DNA from: Maratus speciosus
Lineage: Eukaryota > Arthropoda > Arachnida > Araneae > Salticidae
Reading direction: 5' to 3'
Assembly (NCBI GenBank): GCA_963932465.1
Contig: CAWVRF010001043.1
Span: forward strand, 372,001-436,000
Length of the DNA: 64,000 nt
Positions 11,590-23,993 of the stretch are shown here, piece after piece (the stretch's first letter is position 1; the number at the start of each line of letters is the position of its first letter). Made by a program: the position numbers and the translations under genes. The notes under the pieces were generated by a model. It had not been told where the DNA came from, did not search any database, and saw only the letters and a program-made list of their open reading frames with translations.

Positions 11590-14239
11590 TATTCGGTTTC
11601 GCTTTATTATTTATTAAGAAATTAATTTTCAGCCCTGCACCGGAATTCAATTCATAAATATTGCGTGTTTTATATGCGGTAACTCTTTCTGATGAATTTT
11701 CTAACAATGCTATGATTGTTTAAACAATATATTCGGTTTCGCTTTATTATTTACTAAGAAATTAATTTTGAGGCCTGCACCGGGATTCAATTCTTAAATA
11801 TTGCGTGTTTTATATGCGGTAACTCTTTGTGATGAATTTTCTAGCAATGCTATGATTGTTGAAACAATATATTCGGTTTCGCTTTATTATTTATTAAGAA
11901 ATTAATTTTCAGCCCTGCACCGGAATTCAATTCATAAATTTTGCGTGTTTTATATGCGGTAACTCTTTCTGATGAATTTTCTAACAATGCTTTGATTGTT
12001 TTAACAATATATTCGGTTTCGCTTTATTATTTATTAAGAAATTAATTTTCAGCCCTGCACCGGAATTCAATTCATAAATATTGCGTGTTTTATATGCGGT
12101 AACTCTTTCTGATGAATTTTCTAACAATGCTTTGATTGTTTAAACAATATATTCGGTTTCGCTTTATTATTTACTAAGAAATTAATTTTCAGCCCTGCCC
12201 CGGAATTCAATTCATAAATATTGCGTGTTTTATATGCGGTAACTCTTTCTGATGAATTTTCTAACAATGCTTTGATTGTTGAAACAATATATTCGGTTTC
12301 GCTTTATTATTTATTAAGAAAATAATTTTGAGCCCTGCATCGGGATTCAATTCATAAACATTGCATGTTTTATATGCGGTAACACTTTCTGATGAATTTT
12401 CTAACAATGCTTTGATTGTTGAAACAATATATTCGGTTTCGCTTTATTATTTATTAAGAAATTAATTTTCAGCCCTGCACCGGAATTCAATTCATAAATA
12501 TTGCGTGTTTTATATGCGGTAACTCTTTCTGATGAATTTTCTAACAATGCTTTGATTGTTGAAACAATATATTCGGTTTCGCTTTATTATTTATTAAGAA
12601 ATTAATTTTCAGCCCTGCACCGGAATTCAATTCAAAAATATTGCGTGTTTTATATGAGGTAACTCTTTCTGATGAATTTTCTAACAATGCTTTGATTGTT
12701 GAAACAATATATTCGGTTTCGCTTTATTATTTATTACGAATTAATTTTGAGCCCTGCACCGGGATTCAATTCATAAATATTGCATGTTTTATATGCGGTA
12801 ACTCTTTCTGATGAATTTTCTAACAATGCTTTGATTGTTGAAACAATATATTCGGTTTCGCTTTATTTTTTATTAAGAAAATAATTTTCAGCCCTGCACC
12901 GGAATTCAATTCATAAATATTGCGTGTTTTATATGCGGTAACTCTTTCTGATGAATTTTCTAACAATGCTTTGATTGTTGAAACAATATATTCGGTTTCG
13001 CTTTATTATTTATTAAGAAATTAATTTTCAGCCCTGCACCGGAATTCAATTCATAAATATTGCGTGTTTTATATGCGGTAACTCTTTCTGATGAATTTTC
13101 TAACAATGCTATGATTGTTTAAACAATATATTCGGTTTCGCTTTATTATTTACTAAGAAATTAATTTTGAGGCCTGCACCGGGATTCAATTCTTAAATAT
13201 TGCGTGTTTTATATGCGGTAACTCTTTGTGATGAATTTTCTAGCAATGCTATGATTGTTGAAACAATATATTCGGTTTCGCTTTATTATTTATTAAGAAA
13301 TTAATTTTCAGCCCTGCACCGGAATTCAATTCATAAATTTTGCGTGTTTTATATGCGGTAACTCTTTCTGATGAATTTTCTAACAATGCTTTGATTGTTT
13401 TAACAATATATTCGGTTTCGCTTTATTATTTATTAAGAAATTAATTTTCAGCCCTGCACCGGAATTCAATTCATAAATATTGCGTGTTTTATATGCGGTA
13501 ACTCTTTCTGATGAATTTTCTAACAATGCTTTGATTGTTTAAACAATATATTCGGTTTCGCTTTATTATTTACTAAGAAATTAATTTTCAGCCCTGCACC
13601 GGAATTCAATTCATAAATATTGCGTGTTTTATATGCGGTAACTCTTTCTGATGAATTTTCTAACAATGCTTTGATTGTTGAAACAATATATTCGGTTTCG
13701 CTTTATTATTTATTAAGAAAATAATTTTGAGCCCTGCATCGGGATTCAATTCATAAACATTGCATGTTTTATATGCGGTAACACTTTCTGATGAATTTTC
13801 TAACAATGCTTTGATTGTTGAAACAATATATTCGGTTTCGCTTTATTATTTATTAAGAAATTAATTTTCAGCCCTGCACCGGAATTCAATTCATAAATAT
13901 TGCGTGTTTTATATGCGGTAACTCTTTCTGATGAATTTTCTAACAATGCTTTGATTGTTGAAACAATATATTCGGTTTCGCTTTATTATTTATTAAGAAA
14001 TTAATTTTCAGCCCTGCACCGGAATTCAATTCAAAAATATTGCGTGTTTTATATGAGGTAACTCTTTCTGATGAATTTTCTAACAATGCTTTGATTGTTG
14101 AAACAATATATTCGGTTTCGCTTTATTATTTATTACGAATTAATTTTGAGCCCTGCACCGGGATTCAATTCATAAATATTGCATGTTTTATATGCGGTAA
14201 CTCTTTCTGATGAATTTTCTAACAATGCTTTGATTGTTG
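11590..14239. repeat. Tandem duplication of about nine to ten monomers (1399-bp step)
   Basis: About 11590-12840 matches about 12989-14239 at a step of 1399 bp (ten monomers less one base). Both halves contain, in order, GCTATG with TTTAAAC, GAGGCC, GTGATG/CTAGC, AAATTTTGCG, GTTTTAAC, CATCGGG, GTAACAC and the 139-bp type. A further partial copy follows at a step of 1539 bp, carrying GAGGCC at 14708. The first half has a private TTTATTTTTTATT change near 12860. Confidence 0.8.
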
Positions 14240-15267
14240 AAACAATATATTCGGTTTCGCTTTATTATTTATTAATAAATTAATTTTGAGCCCTGCACCG
14301 GAATTCAATTCATAAACATTGCATATTTTATATGCGGTAACTCTTTCTGATGAATTTTCTAACAATGCTTTGATTGTTGAAACAATATATTCGGTTTCGC
14401 TTTATTATTTATTAAGAAATTAATTTTCAGCCCTGCACCGGAATTCAATTCATAAATATTGCGTGTTTTATATGCGGTAAATCTTTCTGATGAATTTTCT
14501 AACAATGCTTTGATTGTTGAAACAATATATTCGGTTTCGCTTTATTATTTATTAAGAAATTAATTTTCAGCCCTGCACCGGAATTCAATTCATAAATATT
14601 GCGTGTTTTATATGCGGTAACTCTTTCTGATGAATTTTCTAACAATGCTATGATTGTTTAAACAATATATTCGGTTTCGCTTTATTATTTACTAAGAAAT
14701 TAATTTTGAGGCCTGCACCGGGATTCAATTCTTAAATATTGCGTGTTTTATATGCGGTAACTCTTTGTGATGAATTTTCTAGCAATGCTATGATTGTTGA
14801 AACAATATATTCGGTTTCGCTTTATTATTTATTAAGAAATTAATTTTCAGCCCTGCACCGGAATTCAATTCATAAATTTTGCGTGTTTTATATGCGGTAA
14901 CTCTTTCTGATGAATTTTCTAACAATGCTTTGATTGTTTTAACAATATATTCGGTTTCGCTTTATTATTTATTAAGAAATTAATTTTCAGCCCTGCACCG
15001 GAATTCAATTCATAAATATTGCGTGTTTTATATGCGGTAACTCTTTCTGATGAATTTTCTAACAATGCTTTGATTGTTTAAACAATATATTCGGTTTCGC
15101 TTTATTATTTACTAAGAAATTAATTTTCAGCCCTGCACCGGAATTCAATTCATAAATATTGCGTGTTTTATATGCGGTAACTCTTTCTGATGAATTTTCT
15201 AACAATGCTTTGATTGTTGAAACAATATATTCGGTTTCGCTTTATTATTTATTAAGAAATTAATTTT

Positions 15268-18200
15268 CAGCGGTGCACCGGAATTCAATTCACAAATATT
15301 GCGTGTTTTATATCCGGAAACACTTTCTGATGAATTTTCTAACAATACTTTGATTGTTGAAAAAATATATTCGGTTTCGCTTTATTATTTATTAAGAAAT
15401 TAATTTTCAGCGGTGCACCGAAATTCAATTCATAAATATTGCGTGTTTTATATGCGGTAACTCTTTCTGATGAATTTTCTAACAATGCTTTGATTGTTGA
15501 CACAATATATTCGGTTTCGCTTTATTATTTATTAAGAAAATAATTTTCAGCCCTGCACCGGAATTCAATTCATAAATATTGCGTGTTTTATATGCGGTAA
15601 CTCTTTCTGATGAATTTTCTAACAATGCTTTGATTGTTTAAACAATATATTCGGTTTCGCTTTATTATTTACTAAGAAATTAATTTTGAGCCCTGCATCG
15701 GGATTCAATTCATAAACATTGCATGTTTTATATGCGGTAACTCTTTCTGATGAATTTTCTAACAATGCTTTGATTGTTGAAACAATATATTCGGTTTCGC
15801 TTTATTATTTATTAAGAAATTAATTTTCAGCCCTGCACCGGAATTCAATTCATAAATATTGCGTGTTTTATATGCGGTAACTCTTTCTGATGAATTTTCT
15901 AACAATGCTTTGATTGTTGAAACAATATATTCGGTTTCGCTTTATTATAAATTAAGAAATTAATTTTCAGCCCTGCACCGGAATTCAATTCAAAAATATT
16001 GCGTGTTTTATATGAGGTAACTCTTTCTGATGAATTTTCTAACAATGCTTTGATTGTTGAAACAATATATTCGGTTTCGCTTTATTATTTATTACGAATT
16101 AATTTTGAGCCCTGCACCGGGATTCAATTCATAAATATTGCGTGTTTTATATGCGGTAACTCTTTCTGATGAATTTTCTAACAATGCTTTGATTGTTGAA
16201 ACAATATATTCGGTTTCGCTTTATTATTTATTAATAAATTAATTTTGAGCCCTGCACCGGAATTCAATTCATAAACATTGCATATTTTATATGCGGTAAC
16301 TCTTTCTGATGAATTTTCTAACAATGCTTTGATTGTTGAAACAATATATTCGGTTTCGCTTTATTATTTATTAAGAAATTAATTTTGAGCCCTGCACCGG
16401 AATTCAATTCATAAACATTGCGTGTTTTATATGCGGTAACTCTTTCTGATGAATTTTCTAACAATGCTTTGATTGTTGAAACAATATATTCGTGTTTCGC
16501 TTTATTATTTATTAAGAAATTAATTTTCAGCCCTGCACCGGAATTCAATTCTTAAATATTGCGTGTTTTATATGCGGTAACTCTTTCTGATGAATTTTCT
16601 AACAATGCTTTGATTGTTGAAACAATATATTCGGTTTCGCTTTATTATTTATTAAGAAATTAATTTTCAGCCCTGCACCGGAATTCAATTCATAAATATT
16701 GCGTGTTTTATATGCGGTAACTCTTTCTGATGAATTTTCTAACAATGCTTTGATTGTTGAAACAATATATTCGGTTTCGCTTTATTATTTATTAAGAAAT
16801 TAATTTTCAGCTCTGCACCGGAATTCAATTCATAAATATTGCGTGATTTATATGCGGTAAATCTTTCTGATGAATTTTCTAACAATGCTTTGATTGTTGA
16901 AACAATATATTCGGTTTCGCTTTATTATTTATTAAGAAATTAATTTTGAGCCCTGCACCGGGATTCAATTCTTAAATATTGCGTGTTTTATATGCAGTAA
17001 CTCTTTCTGATGAATTTTCTAACAATGCTTTGATTGTTGAAACAATATATTCGGTTTCGCTTTATTATTTATTAATAAATTAATTTTGAGCCCTGCACCG
17101 GAATTCAATTCATAAACATTGCATGTTTTATATGCGGTAACTCTTTCTGATGAATTTTCTAACAATGCTTTGATTGTTGAAACAATATATTCGGTTTCGC
17201 TTTATTATTTATTAAGAAATTAATTTTCAGCCCTGCACCGGAATTCAATTCATAAATATTGCGTGTTTTATATGCGGTAAATCTTTCTGATGAATTTTCT
17301 AACAATGCTTTGATTGTTGAAACAATATATTCGGTTTCGCTTTATTATTTATTAAGAAATTAATTTTCAGCCCTGTACCGAAATTAAATTCATAAATATT
17401 GCGTGTTTTATATGCGGTAACTCTTTCTGATGAATTTTCTAACAATGCTTTGATTGTTTAAACAATATATTCGGTTTCGCTTTATTATTTACTAAGAAAT
17501 TAATTTTGAGCCCTGCACCGGAATTCAGTTCATAAATATTGCGTGTTTTATATGCGGTAACTCTTTCTGATGAAATTTCTAACAATGCTTTGATTGTTGA
17601 AACAATATATTCGGTTTCGCTTTATTATTTATTAAGAAATTAATTTTCAGCCCTGCACCGGAATTCAATTCATAAATATTGCGTGTTTTATATGCGGTAA
17701 CTCTTTCTGATGAATTTTCTAACACTGCTTTGATTGTTTAAACAATATATTCGGTTTCGCTTTATTATTTATTAATAAATTAATTTTGAGCCCTGCACCG
17801 GAATTCAATTCATAAACATTGCGTGTTTTATATGCGGTAACTCTTTCTGATGAATTTTCTAACAATGCTTTGATTGTTGAAACAATATATTCGTGTTTCG
17901 CTTTATTATTTATTAAGAAATTAATTTTCAGCCCTGCACCGGAATTCAATTCATAAATATTGCGTGTTTTATATGCGGTAACTCTTTCTGATGAATTTTC
18001 TAACAATGCTTTGATTGTTTAAACAATATATTCGGTTTCGATTTATTATTTACTAAGAAATTAATTTTGAGCCCTGCACCGGGATTCAATTCTTAAATAT
18101 TGCGTGTTTTATATGCAGTAACTCTTTCTGATGAATTTTCTAACAATGCTTTGATTGTTGAAACAATATATTCGGTTTCGCTTTATTATTTATTAAGAAA

Positions 18201-18956
18201 TTAATTTTCAGCCCTGCACCGGAATTCAATTCATAAATATTGCGTGTTTTATATGCGGTAACTCTTTCTGATGAATTTTCTAACAATGCTTTGATTGTTT
18301 AAACAATATATTCGGTTTCGCTTTATTATTTACTAAGAAATTAATTTTCAGCCCTGCACCGGAATTCAAATAATAAATATTGCGTGTTTTATATGCGGTA
18401 ACTCTTTCTGATGAATTTTCTAACAATGCTTTGATTGTTGAAACAATATATTCGGTTTCGCTTAATTATTTATTACGAAATTAATTTTGAGCCCTGCACC
18501 GGGATTCAATTCATTAATATTGCGTGTTTTATATGCGGTAACTCTTTCTGATGAATTTTCTAACAATGCTTTGATTGTTGAAACAATATATTCGGTTTCG
18601 CTTTATTATTTATTAATAAATTAATTTTGAGCCCTGCACCGGAATTCAATTCATAAACATTGCGTGTTTTATATGCGGTAACTCTTTCTGATGAATTTTC
18701 TAACAATGCTTTGATTGTTGAAACAATATATTCGTGTTTCGCTTTATTATTTATTAAGAAATTAATTTTCAGCCCTGCACCGGAATTCAATTCATAAATA
18801 TTGCGTGTTTTATATGCGGTAACTCTTTCTGATGAATTTTCTAACAATGCTTTGATTGTTTAAACAATATATTCGGTTTCGATTTATTATTTACTAAGAA
18901 ATTAATTTTGAGCCCTGCACCGGGATTCAATTCTTAAATATTGCGTGTTTTATATG
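15268..18956. repeat. Domain B: transition between A and C arrays
   Basis: About 26 monomers in which A-type marks fade and C-type marks appear. The A-type marks are CATCGGG with CATAAACATTGCATG, GTTGACAC, and the third GGTGCACC pair at 15268 and 15408. The C-type marks are GCAGTAAC, CGATTTATT, and CTTAATTATT with ATTACGAAATT. Single copies carry marks also typical of the far-right domains, for example AATTCAGTTCAT at about 17527, which otherwise occurs only at 49 kb and beyond. GAGGCC monomers are absent from here until 21148. Confidence 0.7.
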
Positions 18957-19400
18957 CAGTAACTCTTTCTGATGAATTTTCTAACAATGCTTTGATTGTT
19001 GAAACAATATATTCGGTTTCGCTTTATTATTTATTAAGAAATTAATTTTCAGCCCTGCACCGGAATTCCATTCATAAATATTGCGTGTTTTATATGCGGT
19101 AACACTTTCTGATGAATTTTCTAACAATGCTTTGATTGTTTAAACAATATATTCGGTTTCGCTTTATTATTTACTAAGAAATTAATTTTCAGCCCTGCAC
19201 CGGAATTCAAATCATAAATATTGCGTGTTTTATATGCGGTAACTCTTTCTGATGAATTTTCTAACAATGCTTTGATTGTTGAAACAATATATTCGGTTTC
19301 GCTTAATTATTTATTACGAAATTAATTTTGAGCCCTGCACCGGGATTCAATTCATTAATATTGCGTGTTTTATATGCGGTAACTCTTTCTGATGAATTTT
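17719..19400. repeat. Six-monomer tandem duplication (2 x 841 bp)
   Basis: 17719-18559 and 18560-19400 carry the same six monomer types in the same order, including the rare 141-bp monomer (TATTCGTG at 17888 and 18729) that makes the step 841 rather than 840. A few differences are visible: TTCAAATAAT against TTCAAATCAT, GTTTAAAC against GTTGAAAC at the start, and TAACTC against TAACAC. The second copy runs straight into the first 56-monomer unit of domain C, so this lies at the array boundary. Confidence 0.85.
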
Positions 19401-21474
19401 CTAACAATGCTTTGATTGTTGAAACAATATATTCGGTTTCGCTTTATTATTTATTAATAAATTAATTTTGAGCCCTGCACCGAAATTCAATTCATAAATA
19501 TTGCGTGTTTTATGTGCGGTAACTCTTTCTGATGAATTTTCTAACAATGCTTTGATTGTTGAAACAATATATTCGGTTTCGCTTTATTATTTATTAAGAA
19601 ATTAATTTTCAGCCCTGCACCGGAATTCAATTCATAAATATTGCGTGTTTTATATGCGGTAACTGTTTCTGATGAATTTTCTAACAATGCTTTGATTGTT
19701 GAAACAATATATTCGGTTTCGCTTTATTATTTATTAAGAAATTAATTTTCAGCTCTGCACCGGAATTCAATTAAAAAATATTGCGTGTTTTATATGAGGT
19801 AACTCTTTCTGATGAATTTTCTAACAATGCTTTGATTGTTGAAACAGTATATTCGGTTTCGCTTTATTATTTATTACGAATTAATTTTGAGCCCTGCACC
19901 GGGATTCAATTCATTAATATTGCGTGTTTTATATGCGGTAACTCTTTCTGATGAATTTTCTAACAATGCTTTGATTGTTGAAACAATATATTCGGTTTCG
20001 CTTTATTATTTATTAATAAATTAATTTTGAGCCCTGCACCGAAATTCAATTCATAAATATTGCGTGTTTTATGTGCGGTAACTCTTTCTGATGAATTTTC
20101 TAACAATGCTTTGATTGTTGAAACAATATAATCGGTTTCGCTTTATTATTTATTAAGAAATTAATTTTCAGCCCTGCACCGGAATTCAATTCATAAATAT
20201 TGCGTGTTTTATATGCGGTAACTCTTTCTGATGAATTTTCTAACAATGCTTTGATTGTTGAAACAATATATTCGGTTTCGCTTTATTATTTATTAAGAAA
20301 TTAATTTTCAGCCCTGCACCGGAATTCAATTAAAAAATATTGCGTGTTTTATATGAGGTAACTCTTTCTGATGAATTTTCTAACAATGCTTTGATTGTTG
20401 AAACAATATATTCGGTTTCGCTTTATTATTTATTACGAATTAATTTTGAGCCCTGCACCGGGATTCAATTCATAAATATTGCGTGTTTTATATGCGGTAA
20501 CTCTTTCTGATGAATTTTCTAACAATGCTTTGATTGTTGAAACAATATATTCGGTTTCGCTTTATTATTTATTAATAAATTAATTTTGAGCCCTGCACCG
20601 GAATTCAATTCATAAATATTGCGTGTTTTATATGGGGCAACTCTTTCTGATGAATTTTCTAACAATGCTTTGATTGTTGAAACAATATATTCGGTTTCGC
20701 TTTATTATTTATTACGAAATTAATTTTGAGCCCTGCACCGGGATTCAATTCATTAATATTGCGTGTTTTATATGCGGTAACTTTTTCTGATGAATTTTCT
20801 AACAATGCTTTGATTGTTGAAACAATATATTCGGTTTCGCTTTATTATTTATTAATAAATTAATTTTGAGCCCTGCACCGAAATTCAATTCATAAATATT
20901 GCGTGTTTTATATGCGGTAACTCTTTCTGATGAATTTTCTAACAATGCATTGATTGTTGCAACAATATATTCGGTTTCGCTTTATTATTTATTAAGAAAT
21001 TAATTTTGAGCCCTGCACCAGAATTCAATTCATAAATATTGCGTGTTTTATATGCGGTAACTCTTTCTGATGAATTTTCTAACAATGCTTTGATTGTTTA
21101 AACAATATATTCGGTTTCGCTTTATTATTTACTAAGAAATTAATTTTGAGGCCTGCACCGGGATTCAATTCTTAAATATTGCGTGTTTTATATGCGGTAA
21201 CTCTTTGTGATGAATTTTCTAGCAATGCTATGATTGTTGAAACAATATATTCGGTTCGGCTTTATTATTTATTAAGAAATTAATTTTCAGCCCTGCACCG
21301 GAATTCAATTCATAAATTTTGCGTGTTTTATATGCGGTAACTCTTTCTGATGAATTTTCTAACAATGCTTTGATTGTTTAAACAATATATTCGGTTTCGA
21401 TTTATTATTTACTAAGAAATTAATTTTGAGCCCTGCACCGGGATTCAATTCTTAAATATTGCGTGTTTTATATG
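18957..21474. repeat. Block alpha of the 56-monomer HOR (18 monomers, 2518 bp)
   Basis: First third of the unit, recurring at 26793-29310 and 34629-37146. It carries two TATGTGCGG monomers 559 bp apart (19511 and 20070), TAACTGTTTCTG, CAGCTCTGC, CAATATAATCGG and TATGGGGCAAC, which together tell it from blocks beta and gamma. Its remainder follows the same order of monomer types as the other two blocks, so all three descend from one ancestor. Confidence 0.85.
20953..20966. other. Perfect 14-bp palindrome variant of the dyad (TTGCAA centre)
   Basis: A second, different centre (TTGCAA) gives the perfect palindrome ATTGTTGCAACAAT. It recurs at the same place in the 18- and 20-monomer blocks of domain C, always followed by the ACCAGAATTC-type monomer end. 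I saw it only from domain C onward (20.9-49.9 kb), not in the first 16 kb. Confidence 0.8.
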
Positions 21475-23993
21475 CAGTAACTCTTTCTGATGAATTTTCT
21501 AACAATGCTTTGATTGTTGAAACAATATATTCGGTTTCGCTTTATTATTTATTAAGAAATTAATTTTCAGCCCTGCACCGGAATTCAATTCATAAATATT
21601 GCGTGTTTTATATGCGGTAACTCTTTCTGATGAATTTTCTAACAATGCTTTGATTGTTTAAACAATATATTCGGTTTCGCTTTATTATTTACTAAGAAAT
21701 TAATTTTCAGCCCTGCACCGGAATTCAAATCATAAATATTGCGTGTTTTATATGCGGTAACTCTTTCTGATGAATTTTCTAACAATGCTTTGATTGTTGA
21801 AACAATATATTCGGTTTCGCTTAATTATTTATTACGAAATTAATTTTGAGCCCTGCACCGGGATTCAATTCATTAATATTGCGTGTTTTATATGCGGTAA
21901 CTCTTTCTGATGAATTTTCTAACAATGCTTTGATTGTTGAAACAATATATTCGGTTTCGCTTTATTATTTATTAATAAATTAATTTTGAGCCCTGCACCG
22001 AAATTCAATTCATAAATATTGCGTGTTTTATGTGCGGTAACTCTTTCTGATGAATTTTCTAACAATGCTTTGATTGTTGAAACAATATATTCGGTTTCGC
22101 TTTATTATTTATTAAGAAATTAATTTTCAGCCCTGCACCGGAATTCAATTCATAAATATTGCGTGTTTTATATGCGGTAACTCTTTCTGATGAATTTTCT
22201 AACAATGCTTTGATTGTTGAAACAATATATTCGGTTTCGCTTTATTATTTATTAAGAAATTAATTTTCAGCCCTGCACCGGAATTCAATTAAAAAATATT
22301 GCGTGTTTTATATGAGGTAACTCTTTCTGATGAATTTTCTAACAATGCTTTGATTGTTGAAACAATATATTCGGTTTCGCTTTATTATTTATTACGAATT
22401 AACTTTGAGCCCTGCACCGGGATTCAATTCATAAATATTGCGTGTTTTATATGCGGTAACTCTTTCTGATGAATTTTCTAACAATGCTTTGATTGTTGAA
22501 ACAATATATTCGGTTTCGCTTTATTATTTATTACGAAATTAATTTTGAGCCCTGCACCGGGATTCAATTCATTAATATTGCGTGTTTTATATGCGGTAAC
22601 TTTTTCTGATGAATTTTCTAACAATGCTTTGATTGTTGAAACAATATATTCGGTTTCGCTTTATTATTTATTAATAAATTAATTTTGAGCCCTGCACCGA
22701 AATTCAATTCATAAATATTGCGTGTTTTATATGCGGTAACTCTTTCTGATGAATTTTCTAACAATGCTTTGATTGTTGCAACAATATATTCGGTTTCGCT
22801 TTATTATTTATTAAGAAATTAATTTTGAGCCCTGCACCAGAATTCAATTCATAAATATTCCGTGTTTTATATGCGGTAACTCTTTCTGATGAATTTTCTA
22901 ACAATGCTTTGATTGTTTAAACAATATATTCGGTTTCGCTTTATTATTTACTAAGAAATTAATTTTGAGGCCTGCACCGGGATTCAATTCTTAAATATTG
23001 CGTGTTTTATATGCGGTAACTCTTTGTGATGAATTTTCTAGCAATGCTATGATTGTTGAAACAATATATTCGGTTTCGCTTTATTATTTATTAAGAAATT
23101 AATTTTCAGCCCTGCACCGGAATTCAATTCATAAATTTTGCGTGTTTTATATGCGGTAACTCTTTCTGATGAATTTTCTAACAATGCTTTGATTGTTTTA
23201 ACAATATATTCGGTTTCGCTTTATTATTTATTAAGAAATTAATTTTCAGCGGTGCACCGGAATTCAATTCACAAATATTGCGTGTTTTATATCCGGAAAC
23301 ACTTTCTGATGAATTTTCTAACAATACTTTGGTTGTTGAAAAAATATATTCGGTTTCGCTTTATTATTTATTAATAAATTAATTTTGAGCCCTGCACCGA
23401 AATTCAATTCATAAATATTGCGTGTTTTATATGCGGTAACTCTTTCTGATGAATTTTCTAACAATGCTTTGATTGTTGCAACAATATATTCGGTTTCGCT
23501 TTATTATTTATTAAGAAATTAATTTTGAGCCCTGCACCAGAATTCAATTCATAAATATTGCGTGTTTTATATGCGGTAACTCTTTCTGATGAATTTTCTA
23601 ACAATGCTTTGATTGTTTAAACAATATATTCGGTTTCGCTTTATTATTTACTAAGAAATTAATTTTGAGGCCTGCACCGGGATTCAATTCTTAAATATTG
23701 CGTGTTTTATATGCGGTAACTCTTTGTGATGAATTTTCTAGCAATGCTATGATTGTTGAAACAATATATTCGGTTCGGCTTTATTATTTATTAAGAAATT
23801 AATTTTCAGCCCTGCACCGGAATTCAATTCATAAATTTTGCGTGTTTTATATGCGGTAACTCTTTCTGATGAATTTTCTAACAATGCTTTGATTGTTTAA
23901 ACAATATATTCGGTTTCGATTTATTATTTACTAAGAAATTAATTTTGAGCCCTGCACCGGGATTCAATTCTTAAATATTGCGTGTTTTATATG
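21475..23993. repeat. Block beta of the 56-monomer HOR (18 monomers, 2519 bp)
   Basis: Middle third, recurring at 29311-31829 and 37147-39665. It has one TATGTGCGG monomer (22029), the ATTAAAAAATATT/ATGAGG monomer, the 139-bp type, TTGCAAC, CCAGAATTC with ATTCCGTG, and GAGGCC. GTTTTAAC is followed directly by the GGTGCACC monomer (23247). It then reuses the TTGCAAC-GAGGCC-GTGATG run before the next GCAGTAAC. Confidence 0.85.

Larger units (their letters stand above)
6320..15267. repeat. Domain A2: overlapping 10-, 26-, 27- and 34-monomer duplications
   Basis: Rare marks recur at whole-monomer spacings. CAGCGGTGC at 6733, 10511 and 15268 gives 3778 bp (27 monomers less 2) and 4757 bp (34 less 3). 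GAGGCC at 8132, 11770, 13169 and 14708 gives 3638 (26 less 2), 1399 (10 less 1) and 1539 (11 less 1). ATCGGG at 8701, 12339 and 13738 gives 3638 and 1399 again. No single period covers the domain. It is best read as several nested in-register duplications of different sizes. Confidence 0.85.
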
